Positions 6,663 to 14,948 are shown, counted from the stretch's first letter. The stretch is 59,018 nucleotides of DNA from Crocosphaera sp. (GCF_030064895.1 NZ_JASJEB010000016.1:1-59018); one strand, 5' to 3'. The notes: generated by a model from the letters alone, not told the origin. Program-made: numbers and translations.

Positions 6663-9600
6663 CTAGGGAGAAAACTTGATAAAACTACACAATGTTTCAA
6701 ATAAAGGTTCACCCCAAGTCATTAATCTTAAAGAAGGCGACTCGTCAAAACTGTCAGGATAGAATGTTACTTGATACGTTTTTTGTTGATAAATAAGTTC
6801 CCAAATTTTGTTGTTGAGTTTCCTAAATTCTATGCCTTTATTTTGCAGTATATGAGAGTAAGTGAATAGCAATTCTATATCTTCACAAGTCAATGGTGAA
6901 GAAGGGATAGGTTGCCGAACTTTATCCAAATCTGCATCGACGTTCATCGCCACCATTGCCTCTAAATCAGGGCGACTTATAGGAATGTCCATAACTTGTT
7001 CAAATTGTGAAAATAAAACCCCTTCTTCTTCGGGATCAGCGGCCATGGCAGCTTGTTCAATGAAAGTAGGGACTTGTGCCAAAATAGGTTGTAAATTTCC
7101 TACTACTGTTTCAAAGGCTTGAATGCGATCGCGTAATCTTCGATAAACTTTAGCTTCAACGGTTCCATCATAATAAAAGTTATGAATACGGATAGTAGGA
7201 TAAACTTGACCAATGCGATCCAGTCTCCCAATTTGCTGCTCAACTTGCATTGGGTTCCAGGGCATTGAATACATTAAAATAACGCCACAAGTCTGTAAAT
7301 TTAGCCCTTCACTGGCTGATTTTGTACATAAAAGTATTTTGATAACACCTTCAAAAAATAACCGCTTAATTTGCTCTTTTTTAACGATTCTCCATTGTCC
7401 CTGTTGATACAGTTCACCTCCTCTCCCCGAATAACAGGCCACTTGGGAACCATATAATTGAACTAAAGTATCTCGAATATAGTCCATTGTGTCTGTATAT
7501 TGAAAGAAGGTGATTGCACTTTCTCTTTGGGTTAATTCTTGACGCAAAATTTCTATGTAAGCGGATAATTTAGTATCTTCTCCTGTATTCTCAAATTGTC
7601 TGAGTAAGTCTTCTAAATAATCAATTTCGGCTGGATCTGTTGGTTCCATATAGGATTCTAACCCAGTAATAACAGCGTCGTCAGCTTCATCTAATTCGGT
7701 TAAGTCGTCTTCTGTTATGCTGATACCTTCTAAGCGACGTTCTAAAGATTTTTTGATAGCGTAGAAGGAACTGGTTAATCGTCGCCGATATAAGGTCATG
7801 AGAAAACCTAGTCCCTGTCGTTGTTCTTGTTGGGCTAAGTTATAGAAATGCCTAACATAATTACTAACTGCTTGATAAAGAGGAACTTCTCGGTTAGATT
7901 CGAGAGCGATCGCATTATCGAATACTATTCGTCTGGGTACATCTTTATCTAAAATACCCCGTCGATAATATTCTCTAAGAGTATCTCTAGTATGGCGAAA
8001 CATCAAATCTTTGAGGGGAGTATTATTACTTAAAAACTGACGGGAAGCATTGATAAAGTTATTATCCTGACAAAGTTGTTTATGATTAACCATAGTCATT
8101 CCACTTTGCCAGATATCTTTTAAACGATACAGCAATAAACGATCTTCGTTACTTAATTGTTGTTCTAATAGGGGACAAAGTTGCCCTCCCTGTTGAAAAT
8201 AATCTTTGGACATCCTTTGCCAAAATTCTAAGCGTAAACGGTCAGGGGGATAAGATAAACTATCAAAGTAGTCACAGAAATTATCTTGATATTGCCATTC
8301 TCCTTTTAAATCAACTAAACTGAGTAAGTCAAATATTTCTACTGTATCAATTTGCATCGGGGTAGCACTTAATAGTAATAAAGACCTTGTTTTGTATTTC
8401 AATTCCCTCATTAAACGTAATAATGAATTAGGCGTATCATCTCGCTTTTGCGGACTTTGACGACGGGCATGGTGGGCTTCATCAAGAACTACTAAATCCC
8501 AATTTTCAGCGTCTAATAATTCTTGGCTTCTTTCTTTTCTTCTAACTAAATGAGATGAGGCTAATATTAATTCTTTTTCATTCCACGGGTTATCAATGGG
8601 TTGGCAAGTTTCACCATAGGTATTTTTGAATATTCCCTTATCGTAACTCCAAAAATGAAGGTTAAATTTTTCTCTAAGTTCTTCATGCCATTGGGGTTGC
8701 ACACTTGCAGGGACTAAAATTAAAACCCGTTTAACTTGTTTGGATAACAATAAATAGCGGACTAAAATTCCGGTACTAATAGTTTTTCCTAAACCCACCT
8801 CATCACAAATCATGACAGACTGAGGCCATTTATCTATCATTTGTCTGAGGATTTTTAATTGATGTATCCAGGGGGTAATAGGAATAGATTTTAGACAATA
8901 ATCTAAACAACCTGGATGTTTATGTAGTTCTCTCAAAATTTCCCATTTTTGCTTTTCTGCTTCATTTATTTTGTTATCAATGTCCTCGTTTATCATGGCT
9001 TCATTTTCTTCTTTATCAATTTCTTGCTTATTTATTTCTTGATCAGGTAGAGATTTTAATTTATCTGATACGATAGCATATTTATTGTTTTTATTAAGAT
9101 TAATATCTCCTGCTTTAATAGGTCTAGTATTTTGTTCAATGGCTGCTGTCCAATTGGGTTTTGTGGTTGGGGTATAACGTAACAATTTCTGTTTGACTGC
9201 TTCAGGAATATTAAAGACTCGTACATTAGGGGCTAAATCATGCCATAATTGGTCAAAACGATATTGTTCTTCATTAACTCGTTCTAAGTCTCTGACTCCT
9301 TCCCAAGAACAATAAACATGAAATGATTCAACGTTTTGTTCCCATCCACTAATGGACTCATTATTTGACCCGTTAAAGGCTAATTGATTACCTTCGAGAT
9401 CAGTAAAAATGCCTGTTTTTTCATGGAATATATGACGAGTATCTAACGGTTTATCGGGTTCGGGTAAACCATTATCTTTCAAGGGAATGGCAATTTTAAT
9501 TTCTAAATAATGATGGGCGATTAACCAACTTAATATCTCAAAATGTTTGAGTTGAACAAAGGTTTTTGGAGGATCTAATTCTCTATCTAAGCAAGTTGCG

Positions 9601-9872
9601 ATCGCTTCTTTTAATTCATACCCTTGTTGTATAGCAGTTAAGTCTTGAGGGGCAAACTGACACCCCATAATTAACCGCATTTTCCCTTCATTATAAAGCA
9701 TGGCTCCTAACCCCCTGGCCACCTTGGAAAGTATGGCACTGTTGAAAAACCCTGACTTGCGATCGTACTGTACCGCCCTTTCTAATGCAGGGATGTAAAA
9801 GTCCGCAATGGGGTTATTTTCATTGCTACTGTAGCTAATACGCCAGGAATGAGAGGGGAGAAGGAAAACCAT
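6663..9872 (-). CDS. PLD-like nuclease fused to SNF2-family DNA helicase (defence protein)
   Basis: A 1069-aa cytoplasmic protein. The N-terminal part (about residues 1-240) is phospholipase-D-like, with HEK (about 149-151) followed by FNGSNNES, the HxK-type catalytic signature. The C-terminal part is a complete superfamily 2 SNF2 motor: motif I DEVGLGKT (about 350-357), motif II DEAH (about 465), motif III LLLLSATPM (about 500), motif V SASEGLNLQ and motif VI QQIGRLDRIGQ (about 880). Fusions of this kind occur in phage-defence loci with an adenine methylase and a DUF499 ATPase. Both of those partners are in this window at 51-58.5 kb, separated by what looks like a 44-kb inversion. The likely role is ATP-driven scanning and cleavage of unmodified DNA. 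The ParB-like gene at 9953 lies just upstream on the same strand. All motifs look intact. Confidence 0.85.
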   Translation of the reverse strand: MVFLLPSHSWRISYSSNENNPIADFYIPALERAVQYDRKSGFFNSAILSKVARGLGAMLYNEGKMRLIMGCQFAPQDLTAIQQGYELKEAIATCLDRELDPPKTFVQLKHFEILSWLIAHHYLEIKIAIPLKDNGLPEPDKPLDTRHIFHEKTGIFTDLEGNQLAFNGSNNESISGWEQNVESFHVYCSWEGVRDLERVNEEQYRFDQLWHDLAPNVRVFNIPEAVKQKLLRYTPTTKPNWTAAIEQNTRPIKAGDINLNKNNKYAIVSDKLKSLPDQEINKQEIDKEENEAMINEDIDNKINEAEKQKWEILRELHKHPGCLDYCLKSIPITPWIHQLKILRQMIDKWPQSVMICDEVGLGKTISTGILVRYLLLSKQVKRVLILVPASVQPQWHEELREKFNLHFWSYDKGIFKNTYGETCQPIDNPWNEKELILASSHLVRRKERSQELLDAENWDLVVLDEAHHARRQSPQKRDDTPNSLLRLMRELKYKTRSLLLLSATPMQIDTVEIFDLLSLVDLKGEWQYQDNFCDYFDSLSYPPDRLRLEFWQRMSKDYFQQGGQLCPLLEQQLSNEDRLLLYRLKDIWQSGMTMVNHKQLCQDNNFINASRQFLSNNTPLKDLMFRHTRDTLREYYRRGILDKDVPRRIVFDNAIALESNREVPLYQAVSNYVRHFYNLAQQEQRQGLGFLMTLYRRRLTSSFYAIKKSLERRLEGISITEDDLTELDEADDAVITGLESYMEPTDPAEIDYLEDLLRQFENTGEDTKLSAYIEILRQELTQRESAITFFQYTDTMDYIRDTLVQLYGSQVACYSGRGGELYQQGQWRIVKKEQIKRLFFEGVIKILLCTKSASEGLNLQTCGVILMYSMPWNPMQVEQQIGRLDRIGQVYPTIRIHNFYYDGTVEAKVYRRLRDRIQAFETVVGNLQPILAQVPTFIEQAAMAADPEEEGVLFSQFEQVMDIPISRPDLEAMVAMNVDADLDKVRQPIPSSPLTCEDIELLFTYSHILQNKGIEFRKLNNKIWELIYQQKTYQVTFYPDSFDESPSLRLMTWGEPLFETLCSFIKFSP

Positions 9873-9952
9873 AAGTGAACTATTAACAGGGTTATCCTTA
9901 ATATGCCCATTTTATCAATTAATAATTGATTAATTCAAGGTTATTCAATACC

Positions 9953-10753
9953 TTAGTCGGTTAGGTGCATATTTTTGATGATATCTGGATGAGAAGAAGC
10001 GATCGCTTTAAGGGCTGCTTTAACTTGTTCTGGACTCATCTGTTCAACGTTGCTCAAAAATGCAATCAATATCTCATCAGTAGTCACTTTAATTGTCGTA
10101 TTTAGGTGTTCTTCTGGGTTTTTCCCAATATTAGCAGTGTTCATGGTAGCGATGGTTCCGTGCTTGGTTCGATAAGTCCGCAGATTTTCATTCGTTGGTT
10201 CTTGTTCCTCACTGCGGACTTCCGCAGTTAAAGAGGTGGATTTGTCACTGCGGATTTTTGGAGTAAAAGTAGAGTTTGTTATCTCACTGCGGATTTCCGC
10301 AGTTAGTTCTTTGCGGATATTCCGCACTGTTTTCTCATTCACTCGACAGACTCTAGCTATTTCGCGGTTACTCCAATTATGCCATTCGGGATCATTGAGC
10401 AACGTTAGGACTGCCTTGCGTTTATCGGCTCTTGATCTGGGTAACGCTGGTTTATGGTCTGCATTAGCCCCAACAGAATAAAGTACAGCATCCCGTCGAG
10501 TGCCTTGATAAATAATAGCTCTAATCGTCGGTTCTTCTTGGTTTCGATGAGCATTCCAGCGATGGAAACCGTCAGCTAACCAGTAATCATCCCCATCATA
10601 GAATATAACAACTGGCTCAATTTCTTGACCCTCTTCCATCTGTTCTTCTAAGCGTTTGATATGCTGTAAGTCTATTTTTGCTCTGGGTTGCGTACCACCA
10701 TCTCTGCGAATTTCTTCGAGATCAAGATGTATTATTTCTGTTGTTGGTTCCAT
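9953..10753 (-). CDS. ParB-like nuclease-domain protein with HTH
   Basis: A 266-aa protein from ATG 10753; the frame extends 12 bases further to a TTG. The N-terminal ParB/Srx-type domain (residues 1-110) includes GGTQPR, EPVVIFYDGDDYWLADGFHR and a helix rich in Arg and Lys. A predicted helix-turn-helix follows, NWSNREIARVCRVNEKTVRN (about 130-150). The linker repeats TAE(I/V)RSE and its DNA contains palindromes (10211-10326). It lies directly upstream of the PLD-SNF2 helicase on the same strand. It may regulate or load that system rather than partition DNA, since a separate parAB pair exists at 48.5-50.2 kb. Proteins of this type with DGFHRW motifs are common in cyanobacterial accessory DNA. 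Confidence 0.7.
   Translation of the reverse strand: MEPTTEIIHLDLEEIRRDGGTQPRAKIDLQHIKRLEEQMEEGQEIEPVVIFYDGDDYWLADGFHRWNAHRNQEEPTIRAIIYQGTRRDAVLYSVGANADHKPALPRSRADKRKAVLTLLNDPEWHNWSNREIARVCRVNEKTVRNIRKELTAEIRSEITNSTFTPKIRSDKSTSLTAEVRSEEQEPTNENLRTYRTKHGTIATMNTANIGKNPEEHLNTTIKVTTDEILIAFLSNVEQMSPEQVKAALKAIASSHPDIIKNMHLTD
10211..10326. repeat. three palindromes of CTGCGGA-nn-TCCGCAG type inside the ParB-like gene
   Basis: ACTGCGGA-CT-TCCGCAGT (10211-10228), ACTGCGGA-TT-TCCGCAGT (10286-10303) and TGCGGA-TAT-TCCGCA (10312-10326) are near-identical hairpins, with a half copy at 10246-10256. They encode the repeated TAE(I/V)RSE linker of the ParB-like protein on the minus strand. Repeat sites inside a gene for a DNA-binding protein could serve as its own binding array, or could simply be a repeat inserted in frame. 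Confidence 0.8.
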
Positions 10754-10780
10754 CGTCAATGCCAACTAATCCTTATCCTA

Positions 10781-10804
10781 TTATAGCGTAGTACGTCACT
10801 ATAA
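10781..10804. promoter_or_regulatory. 24-bp imperfect palindrome between divergent genes
   Basis: TTATAG and CTATAA arms surround a central GTAC, with further symmetrical bases between them. It lies between the minus-strand ParB-like gene (start 10753) and the plus-strand DNA-binding gene (start 10874). A TATAAT box for the plus-strand gene is at 10838-10843. This is a good position for an operator bound by either product. The interpretation is inferred from position and symmetry only. Confidence 0.45.
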
Positions 10805-10873
10805 GATTAAGAAATCATACTGTTTGCAGTGAGCAAGTATAATAAAGATGGGTCAATAGTAAGTAAGGAAACC

Positions 10874-11080
10874 ATGCCAAGACCAGGGGGAAATCCAGAT
10901 TTTGGGACAAAGTATCGTTTTGACTATGGGCGTGAAAAGCCTTTATCAGCCCAAGTTAAAGCCCAAATTTTGCCGGAAACAAAACAACAATTAAAAGATT
11001 TAGCAGACCAACAGAAATGTACTGTCCCTGATATTATTCGGGCAGCTATTGATGAATATTTACAAAAAAATGTAGAATAA
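10874..11080 (+). CDS. small ribbon-helix-helix-like DNA-binding protein
   Basis: A 68-aa protein starting MPRPGGNPDFG. ATG 10874 is preceded by TAAGGA; an upstream in-frame GTG at 10829 is less likely. The C-terminal half (KAQILPETKQQLKDLADQ, then PDIIRAAIDEYL) has the strand-helix-helix pattern of CopG/MetJ proteins. Short proteins with this MPRPGGNP start are frequent in cyanobacteria. The next feature is the C-terminal piece of a PIN toxin on the opposite strand, so it is not the cognate antitoxin by orientation; that role is filled by VapB at 58561. Confidence 0.6.
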   Translation: MPRPGGNPDFGTKYRFDYGREKPLSAQVKAQILPETKQQLKDLADQQKCTVPDIIRAAIDEYLQKNVE

Positions 11081-11099
11081 TTAAAGTAAACAAAGAGTT

Positions 11100-11243
11100 T
11101 TAGGGGATGATTTTAAGGGCTTGATTATCTTTAATCCTATAAATACTGAAATCTCTTTTATCTAAAGTAAATATTGTCCCAATGTTAAGACTTTCAGCTA
11201 AATAGCATAAGGAAACATCAGCAATTTGCGCCCCTATATCGTG
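11100..11243 (-). pseudogene. vapC: VapC PIN toxin, C-terminal fragment (residues 91-137)
   Basis: The minus strand encodes HDIGAQIADVSLCYLAES and ends FTLDKRDFSIYR...LKIIP-stop, the second half of a PIN ribonuclease with its last conserved aspartates. Upstream it is cut off by the IS200/IS605 element. The preceding piece (13098-13294, minus) ends YMMNY, and the two join in frame once the element is removed. PIN toxins cleave RNA, often tRNA or rRNA, and are held inactive by VapB. The gene is broken at two places and cannot make the toxin. Confidence 0.85.
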
Positions 11244-13097
11244 GTATTTTAACCTCTTCCTGGCGAGAAATCCCCGATTGAGCAAGGAAGCTCGCGGAGG
11301 TTTCCTCCGCAAGAGCAGGTCTTGCTTGAGGAACGAAAATCGAGGGATGAAAGCCAGGGCAGAACTTACTGGGGAGACTTTTGATTCTGAATATATTTCT
11401 TGATAACTTCTAAGGGCGCACCACCAGTAGAAATTACACAGTAGGAACTTGACCATAATACAGGTTTGTAATAGACCTGTGATAATTCTATCTTAAATTC
11501 CTTGCGAAGAAGACGACTTGAAGAAGATTTTAGGTTTTTGACAAAAATAGAAATATTGTTGTTGGGATGAAAGGATACCAATAAGTGACAATGATCACTT
11601 TCGGCTCCAAATTCTAATAACTCACATTTCTGTTTTTTACAGGAAACCTTGAAATACTCTTCAAGTCGTTTTATCATTTCTGCGGTCAAAACTTTTCGTC
11701 TATATTTCGTGATAAATATAATGTGCAGGTGAATAGCGTAAGCACAATGAGAACTCTTATTTAGTGAGGTTGACATTTTACATTAGGTGACGTTATACTG
11801 ATTATCATATTTGATTGGGTCGAAAAATGCTAACTACTAGAAGAGTTACATTCAGGTTATATCCGACAAAGAAACAGGAAAAAATACTGCATGATTGGCG
11901 TAAATTACACCAATACTTGTACAATGCCTGTTTATCTCATCGGATAACTGAATATCGACATTTTGGTAAAAACATTAGTTACTTCGACCAACAAAATTGT
12001 CTTCCTGAGTTCAAGGAGTGCTGGACTGAATATAAACAATTAGGTTCACAAGCACTGCAAGCAACTTGCAAAAGAGTTGATTACGCTTTTCAAAGGTTTT
12101 TCAAGGGATTAGCCAAGTTTCCTAAGTTCAAAAGTTTCCAAAGATACCGAGGGTGGACATACCCTGCTAAATCAGGATGGAAAGCCCATACAACAGGAGA
12201 TCACGGAGCTTTAGAATTGTCAAACTTGGGTCAAATCCGAATGCGAGGAAAAGCTCGAACTTGGGGGCAACCTACCACTTGTACAGTTGTTTGGAAAAAC
12301 CATAAATGGTACTGTTCCATTACGATTAAATGTGAGGTATCTAGAGAGACGGGAACGGGTGCTTGTGGTGTCGATTTTGGAACGTTAAGAGCTTTAACCT
12401 TTGATGATTCAACAGGTATTGAAAACCCTCGGTTTTTAGCTAAATCTAAAGACAAGATAGCCAAAGCATCTCGTCAATTAAGACGCAAGCGTTCCCCTAA
12501 TAGAAAGAAACGAACTAGAGCCTCTAAACGGTGGAAGAAAGCTCGTAACAAAGTTAGTAAACTACAAAATAAAGTTGCCAATCAGAGACAAGATTGGCAA
12601 CATAAGGTATCTACACAAATTGTAAGCAGTAATAGCTTGGTAGCTACCGAAAAACTAAATATAAAAGCGATGACTCGCAAGGCTAAGAAAGGAAGTAAGC
12701 GCAAGAAGCAAAAAACCGGACTCAATCGCAATTTACTTGATGTAGGTATAAGTAATATAACCAAGCTCATCAAGTATAAAGTGAAGGAGTCCAGAGGTGT
12801 TTTTGTTGAAGTTCCTATCAAAATAGCCCCTTCGCAAACTTGCCCTAATTGTGGTAAGAGAAAGAAAAAAGAGTTGTCCGAACGAGTGCATCGCTGTGAC
12901 TGCGGATGTGTCATGGATCGCGATGCAGCGGCCGCAACCGTAATGCTCAATTATGCACGGGGGTTAGGAACTAACCTCCTCAATCGTGGATCTCAGTCCT
13001 CTGAGCAAAAACACACATCAAAACGGTGTGGAGGGTTTGCTAAAGATTGGGAGTTGAAGCGACAGAAACCCCAATCAAAGCGTAGCGACGATTGTGG
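11244..13097. mobile_element. IS200/IS605-family element with divergent tnpA and tnpB
   Basis: About 1854 bp inserted in vapC without target duplication. A shared GTA makes the boundary ambiguous by 3 bases. Contents: tnpA (minus, 11366-11776) and tnpB (plus, 11827-13101), back to back. The left 120 bases hold strong hairpins, including GCGGAGG-TTT-CCTCCGC (11294-11310), as expected for the subterminal structures recognised by HUH transposases. Both genes keep their catalytic residues, so the element may be active. IS200/IS605 elements move as single-stranded DNA. Confidence 0.85.
11366..11776 (-). CDS. tnpA: IS200/IS605 family HUH transposase TnpA
   Basis: A 136-aa protein, full length for Y1 transposases of this family. 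The HUH motif is present as HCHLLVSF (about residues 62-69), and the catalytic tyrosine is in GGAPLEVIKKYIQ near the C-terminus. It cuts and joins single-stranded transposon ends as a dimer. It is divergent from tnpB with a short gap holding both starts. The remnant at 6318-6413 belongs to a related but distinct copy. Confidence 0.93.
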   Translation of the reverse strand: MSTSLNKSSHCAYAIHLHIIFITKYRRKVLTAEMIKRLEEYFKVSCKKQKCELLEFGAESDHCHLLVSFHPNNNISIFVKNLKSSSSRLLRKEFKIELSQVYYKPVLWSSSYCVISTGGAPLEVIKKYIQNQKSPQ

Positions 13098-13101
13098 GTA
13101 G
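11827..13101 (+). CDS. tnpB: TnpB, IS605-family RNA-guided nuclease
   Basis: 424 aa from ATG 11827; a TTG at 11815 is in frame but unlikely. TnpB is the ancestor of Cas12 and cleaves DNA guided by an RNA from the element's right end. An N-terminal helix-turn-helix-like region is followed by a RuvC-like nuclease: GVDFG (first Asp), ATEKLNIKAM (Glu) and CVMDRDAAAA (last Asp). A zinc ribbon, CPNC...CDCG, lies before the last motif. The triad is complete. The stop TAG (13099-13101) lies in the flanking vapC DNA, just past the element's right boundary, so the C-terminus is set by the insertion site. The guide RNA would overlap the 3' end of the gene. Confidence 0.92.
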   Translation: MLTTRRVTFRLYPTKKQEKILHDWRKLHQYLYNACLSHRITEYRHFGKNISYFDQQNCLPEFKECWTEYKQLGSQALQATCKRVDYAFQRFFKGLAKFPKFKSFQRYRGWTYPAKSGWKAHTTGDHGALELSNLGQIRMRGKARTWGQPTTCTVVWKNHKWYCSITIKCEVSRETGTGACGVDFGTLRALTFDDSTGIENPRFLAKSKDKIAKASRQLRRKRSPNRKKRTRASKRWKKARNKVSKLQNKVANQRQDWQHKVSTQIVSSNSLVATEKLNIKAMTRKAKKGSKRKKQKTGLNRNLLDVGISNITKLIKYKVKESRGVFVEVPIKIAPSQTCPNCGKRKKKELSERVHRCDCGCVMDRDAAAATVMLNYARGLGTNLLNRGSQSSEQKHTSKRCGGFAKDWELKRQKPQSKRSDDCG

Positions 13102-13294
13102 TTCATCATATAACTTTTTAACCAAGGGGTAGCTTCTTGGGGTAAATGAATAACTTGTAATAAGTTTCCTTCCATCATGGTAAATAAAGCATTAATTCCT
13201 ATCTTATTTTTACGAATTAACCAAAGAACTTCCGTTATGACTGCCCAACAGGTTATCAAAGGTGGTTGTAAGGTTTTGAGAGTATCAACACAAA
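13098..13294 (-). pseudogene. vapC: VapC PIN toxin, middle fragment (residues 26-90)
   Basis: The minus strand encodes CVDTLKTLQPPLITCWAVIT, then EVLWL and, at its end, PWLKSYMMNY. This is the core of a PIN domain including the conserved Glu of WAVITE. Its 5' side abuts the left end of the IS5 element (13295), with TTT at the junction on the coding strand. Its 3' side abuts the IS200/IS605 element. The missing N-terminus is found on the plus strand at 58815-58893, also followed by TTT and the same IS5 end. Confidence 0.9.
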
Positions 13295-13483
13295 AGACCT
13301 CTTGCAAAAGTGTTTCGTGGTATAATAAAAAGCTATTTATTTTAAAAGCAGCCATTCTGGTCAAGCGATCGCCACCACTCCAGAGAGCGATCGCCTAATC
13401 CCCAAAAATTAATTAAGTTTTAAAACAAGAATTGTTGTATAATTATTAAAGACAATTATTCAGCTAATTAAATTGATTTAACG

Positions 13484-13558
13484 ATGAAATATTGGCAAGC
13501 TAAAAAGTTAAAGCAAACTGAATTCAAGCGTTTGACAGGGGTTAAAAAAAACTTTTAG
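13484..13558 (+). CDS. N-terminal frame of the IS5-family transposase
   Basis: Encodes 24 residues, MKYWQAKKLKQTEFKRLTGV, then KKNF-stop. The FKRLTGV motif is the usual start of IS5-type transposases of cyanobacteria, where it continues into TF-x-x-MV. The continuation is found in the +1 frame from 13554 (FSLMVRII). The frame ends TTT TAG, where four T bases let the Phe tRNA re-pair one base forward just before the stop. This could be a +1 frameshift site. A simple one-base mutation is the alternative. Confidence 0.65.
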   Translation: MKYWQAKKLKQTEFKRLTGVKKNF

Positions 13559-13562
13559 TTTA

Positions 13563-14306
13563 ATGGTTCGGATTATCAAAGCTAAAGACCAAGAAAAAAA
13601 GAAACCAGGTCGTAAGCCAAAGTTAATTATTGAAGACCAGATTTTAATGACTCTTCAGTATCTAAGAGAATATAGAACTTATTATCATATTGGTAAAGAT
13701 TGGAAAATATCCGAGTCATCTGTCTGTCGTATTATTCATAAAATTGAAAATGTATTAATAAAATCTCGTCAATTTAGATTACCTGGAAAGAAAGCCTTAT
13801 GGCAAAGTTCTTCAGATGGAGAACTGGTAGTAATGGATGTTATGGAAAGTCAAATCGAAAGACCTAAAAAACGACAAAAACAGTTTTATAGTGGAAAACA
13901 AAAAGAACACACCCTCAAAACACAATTAGTAATTCAACAAAAAACTGGTCAAATTATGTGTTTACTTAACGGAAAAGGAAAAACTCATGATTTTAAACTA
14001 TTTAAAAATAGTGGGGTAAAATTTGGAACATTAATGAAAGTCATTGCTGATAAAGGCTATCAAGGTATAGCTAAAATTCATCGATTAAGTGAAACTCCAA
14101 TCAAGAAAAAGAAAGGGAAAAAGTTGACCAAAGAAGAGAAGAAATATAATCGGCAACTGAATCGATTAAGAATCACAGTCGAACATATTAATAGACGACT
14201 AAAAATCTTTAAAATTCTTTCTTATCCTTATCGAAATCGTGGTAAAAGATTCGGATTAAGAGCGAACTTAATAGCTGGACTTCATAACTACGATCTGGCT
14301 AATTAA
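13563..14306 (+). CDS. IS5-family DDE transposase, main frame
   Basis: 247 aa as an independent frame, or about 270 aa when joined to 13484-13558. The N-terminal half has KKPGRKPKLIIEDQILMTLQ and a helix-turn-helix (YYHIGKDWKISESSVCRII), typical of IS5 and ISL2-type transposases. The catalytic core follows with VVMDVMES (first Asp), KTHDFKLF, VIADKGYQGI (second Asp) and VEHINRRLK (Glu). All three acidic residues are present. It moves the 1224-bp element. A second copy lies mostly outside the window beyond 59018. Confidence 0.9.
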   Translation: MVRIIKAKDQEKKKPGRKPKLIIEDQILMTLQYLREYRTYYHIGKDWKISESSVCRIIHKIENVLIKSRQFRLPGKKALWQSSSDGELVVMDVMESQIERPKKRQKQFYSGKQKEHTLKTQLVIQQKTGQIMCLLNGKGKTHDFKLFKNSGVKFGTLMKVIADKGYQGIAKIHRLSETPIKKKKGKKLTKEEKKYNRQLNRLRITVEHINRRLKIFKILSYPYRNRGKRFGLRANLIAGLHNYDLAN

Positions 14307-14518
14307 TTTGTAAAAAAATGCATAAAATTTCTAGTTATTTGAGCTTTTAATCATTAGCTAGACTGATTTGTGCTGCCCATTTTTAATCATTTTTGTTTGT
14401 GGCGATCGCTCTCTACTATCTCATTCAAAAAAATCAGGAATTCTGGGTGTCTTGCCACGTAAAATTAGACAAAAAAATAGCATTCAATCATATCACAAAA
14501 GACTTTTGCAAGAGGTCT

Positions 14519-14773
14519 ATTACTAAGTTTCCCTTTGTAACCACGATGTAAATCAAGATGACACCCAGTATAGACACATATCAAGTTATCTTCTGATGAA
14601 TTACTGGGATCTCTATCCCAATGATGAGTTTGTAGTGTATATTGCATCCGCTTGGAAACTGTCCAATCTTCAGGGACTTTTTGACCAGGTTCAATACATT
14701 TTCGTCCACATTTCTGACAAGTCCAATTAGCTTTTTTCTTCAGTGCTAAACTGATTTCTTTCCAGTTGCTAGG
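14519..14773 (-). pseudogene. HNH endonuclease gene fragment truncated by IS5
   Basis: The minus strand encodes YPSNWKEISLALKKKANW, then the metal-binding pairs CQKC and CGRKC, then LQTHHWDRDPSNSSEDNL and GCHLDLHRGYKGKLSN. These are the Cys pairs and His residues of an HNH nuclease. The frame is cut at 14519 by the IS5 right end, so the C-terminus is missing. A short inverted repeat (14774-14852) sits at its N-terminal border and no clear start remains. If the proposed inversion is right, the missing end lies beyond the second IS5 copy, outside the window on the plus strand. Confidence 0.75.
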
Positions 14774-14852
14774 ATAGAGTTAAGATGAAGGCATTGATTA
14801 TTATAATTTTTAGGTTTAAAATGGGTGGAACAAATAGATTTAACTCTATCCA
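14774..14852. repeat. 79-bp MITE-like sequence with 12-bp inverted ends
   Basis: GGATAGAGTTAA (14774-14785) and TTAACTCTATCC (14841-14852) are perfect inverted repeats enclosing an AT-rich interior with no coding frame. It lies at the 5' side of the HNH fragment. It could be a very small MITE or a hairpin left by a decayed insertion. Confidence 0.6.
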
Positions 14853-14948
14853 CTTTTAATAATTTAATCCCTACATTGTATCAAACTTTTGTCAAAAAGC
14901 CGATATTAATGAATATTAAGAAATGTTACTTTTGCAATGGTGATTGAA

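Larger units (their letters stand above)
13295..14518. mobile_element. IS5-family insertion sequence, copy 1 (1224 bp)
   Basis: Bounded by inverted repeats: AGACCTCTTGCAAAAGT at 13295-13311 and its complement ending at 14518. It contains a transposase in two frames (13484-14306). The last 125 bases are identical in reverse complement to 58894-59018, so a second copy lies at the right edge in inverted orientation. The flanks of this copy do not match each other: vapC is on the left and an HNH gene on the right. The vapC break next to this copy and next to the second copy shares TTT. This indicates that the two copies have exchanged flanks by recombination. Confidence 0.92.

Noticed and set aside
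9953-10765. The ParB-like gene as the partition protein of the replicon
   Set aside because: It has no adjacent parA and lacks the GERRYR and ENLHRE motifs, and a complete parAB pair is present at 48.5-50.2 kb.
11100-11456. A continuous 118-codon minus-strand frame
   Set aside because: Only its last 47 codons are coding (vapC C-terminus). The rest reads through the non-coding left end of the IS200/IS605 element.
14465-14647. A 60-codon minus-strand frame joining HNH sequence to a hydrophobic end
   Set aside because: It is a chimera. The HNH part stops being HNH at the IS5 border 14518 and the tail is IS5 end sequence.
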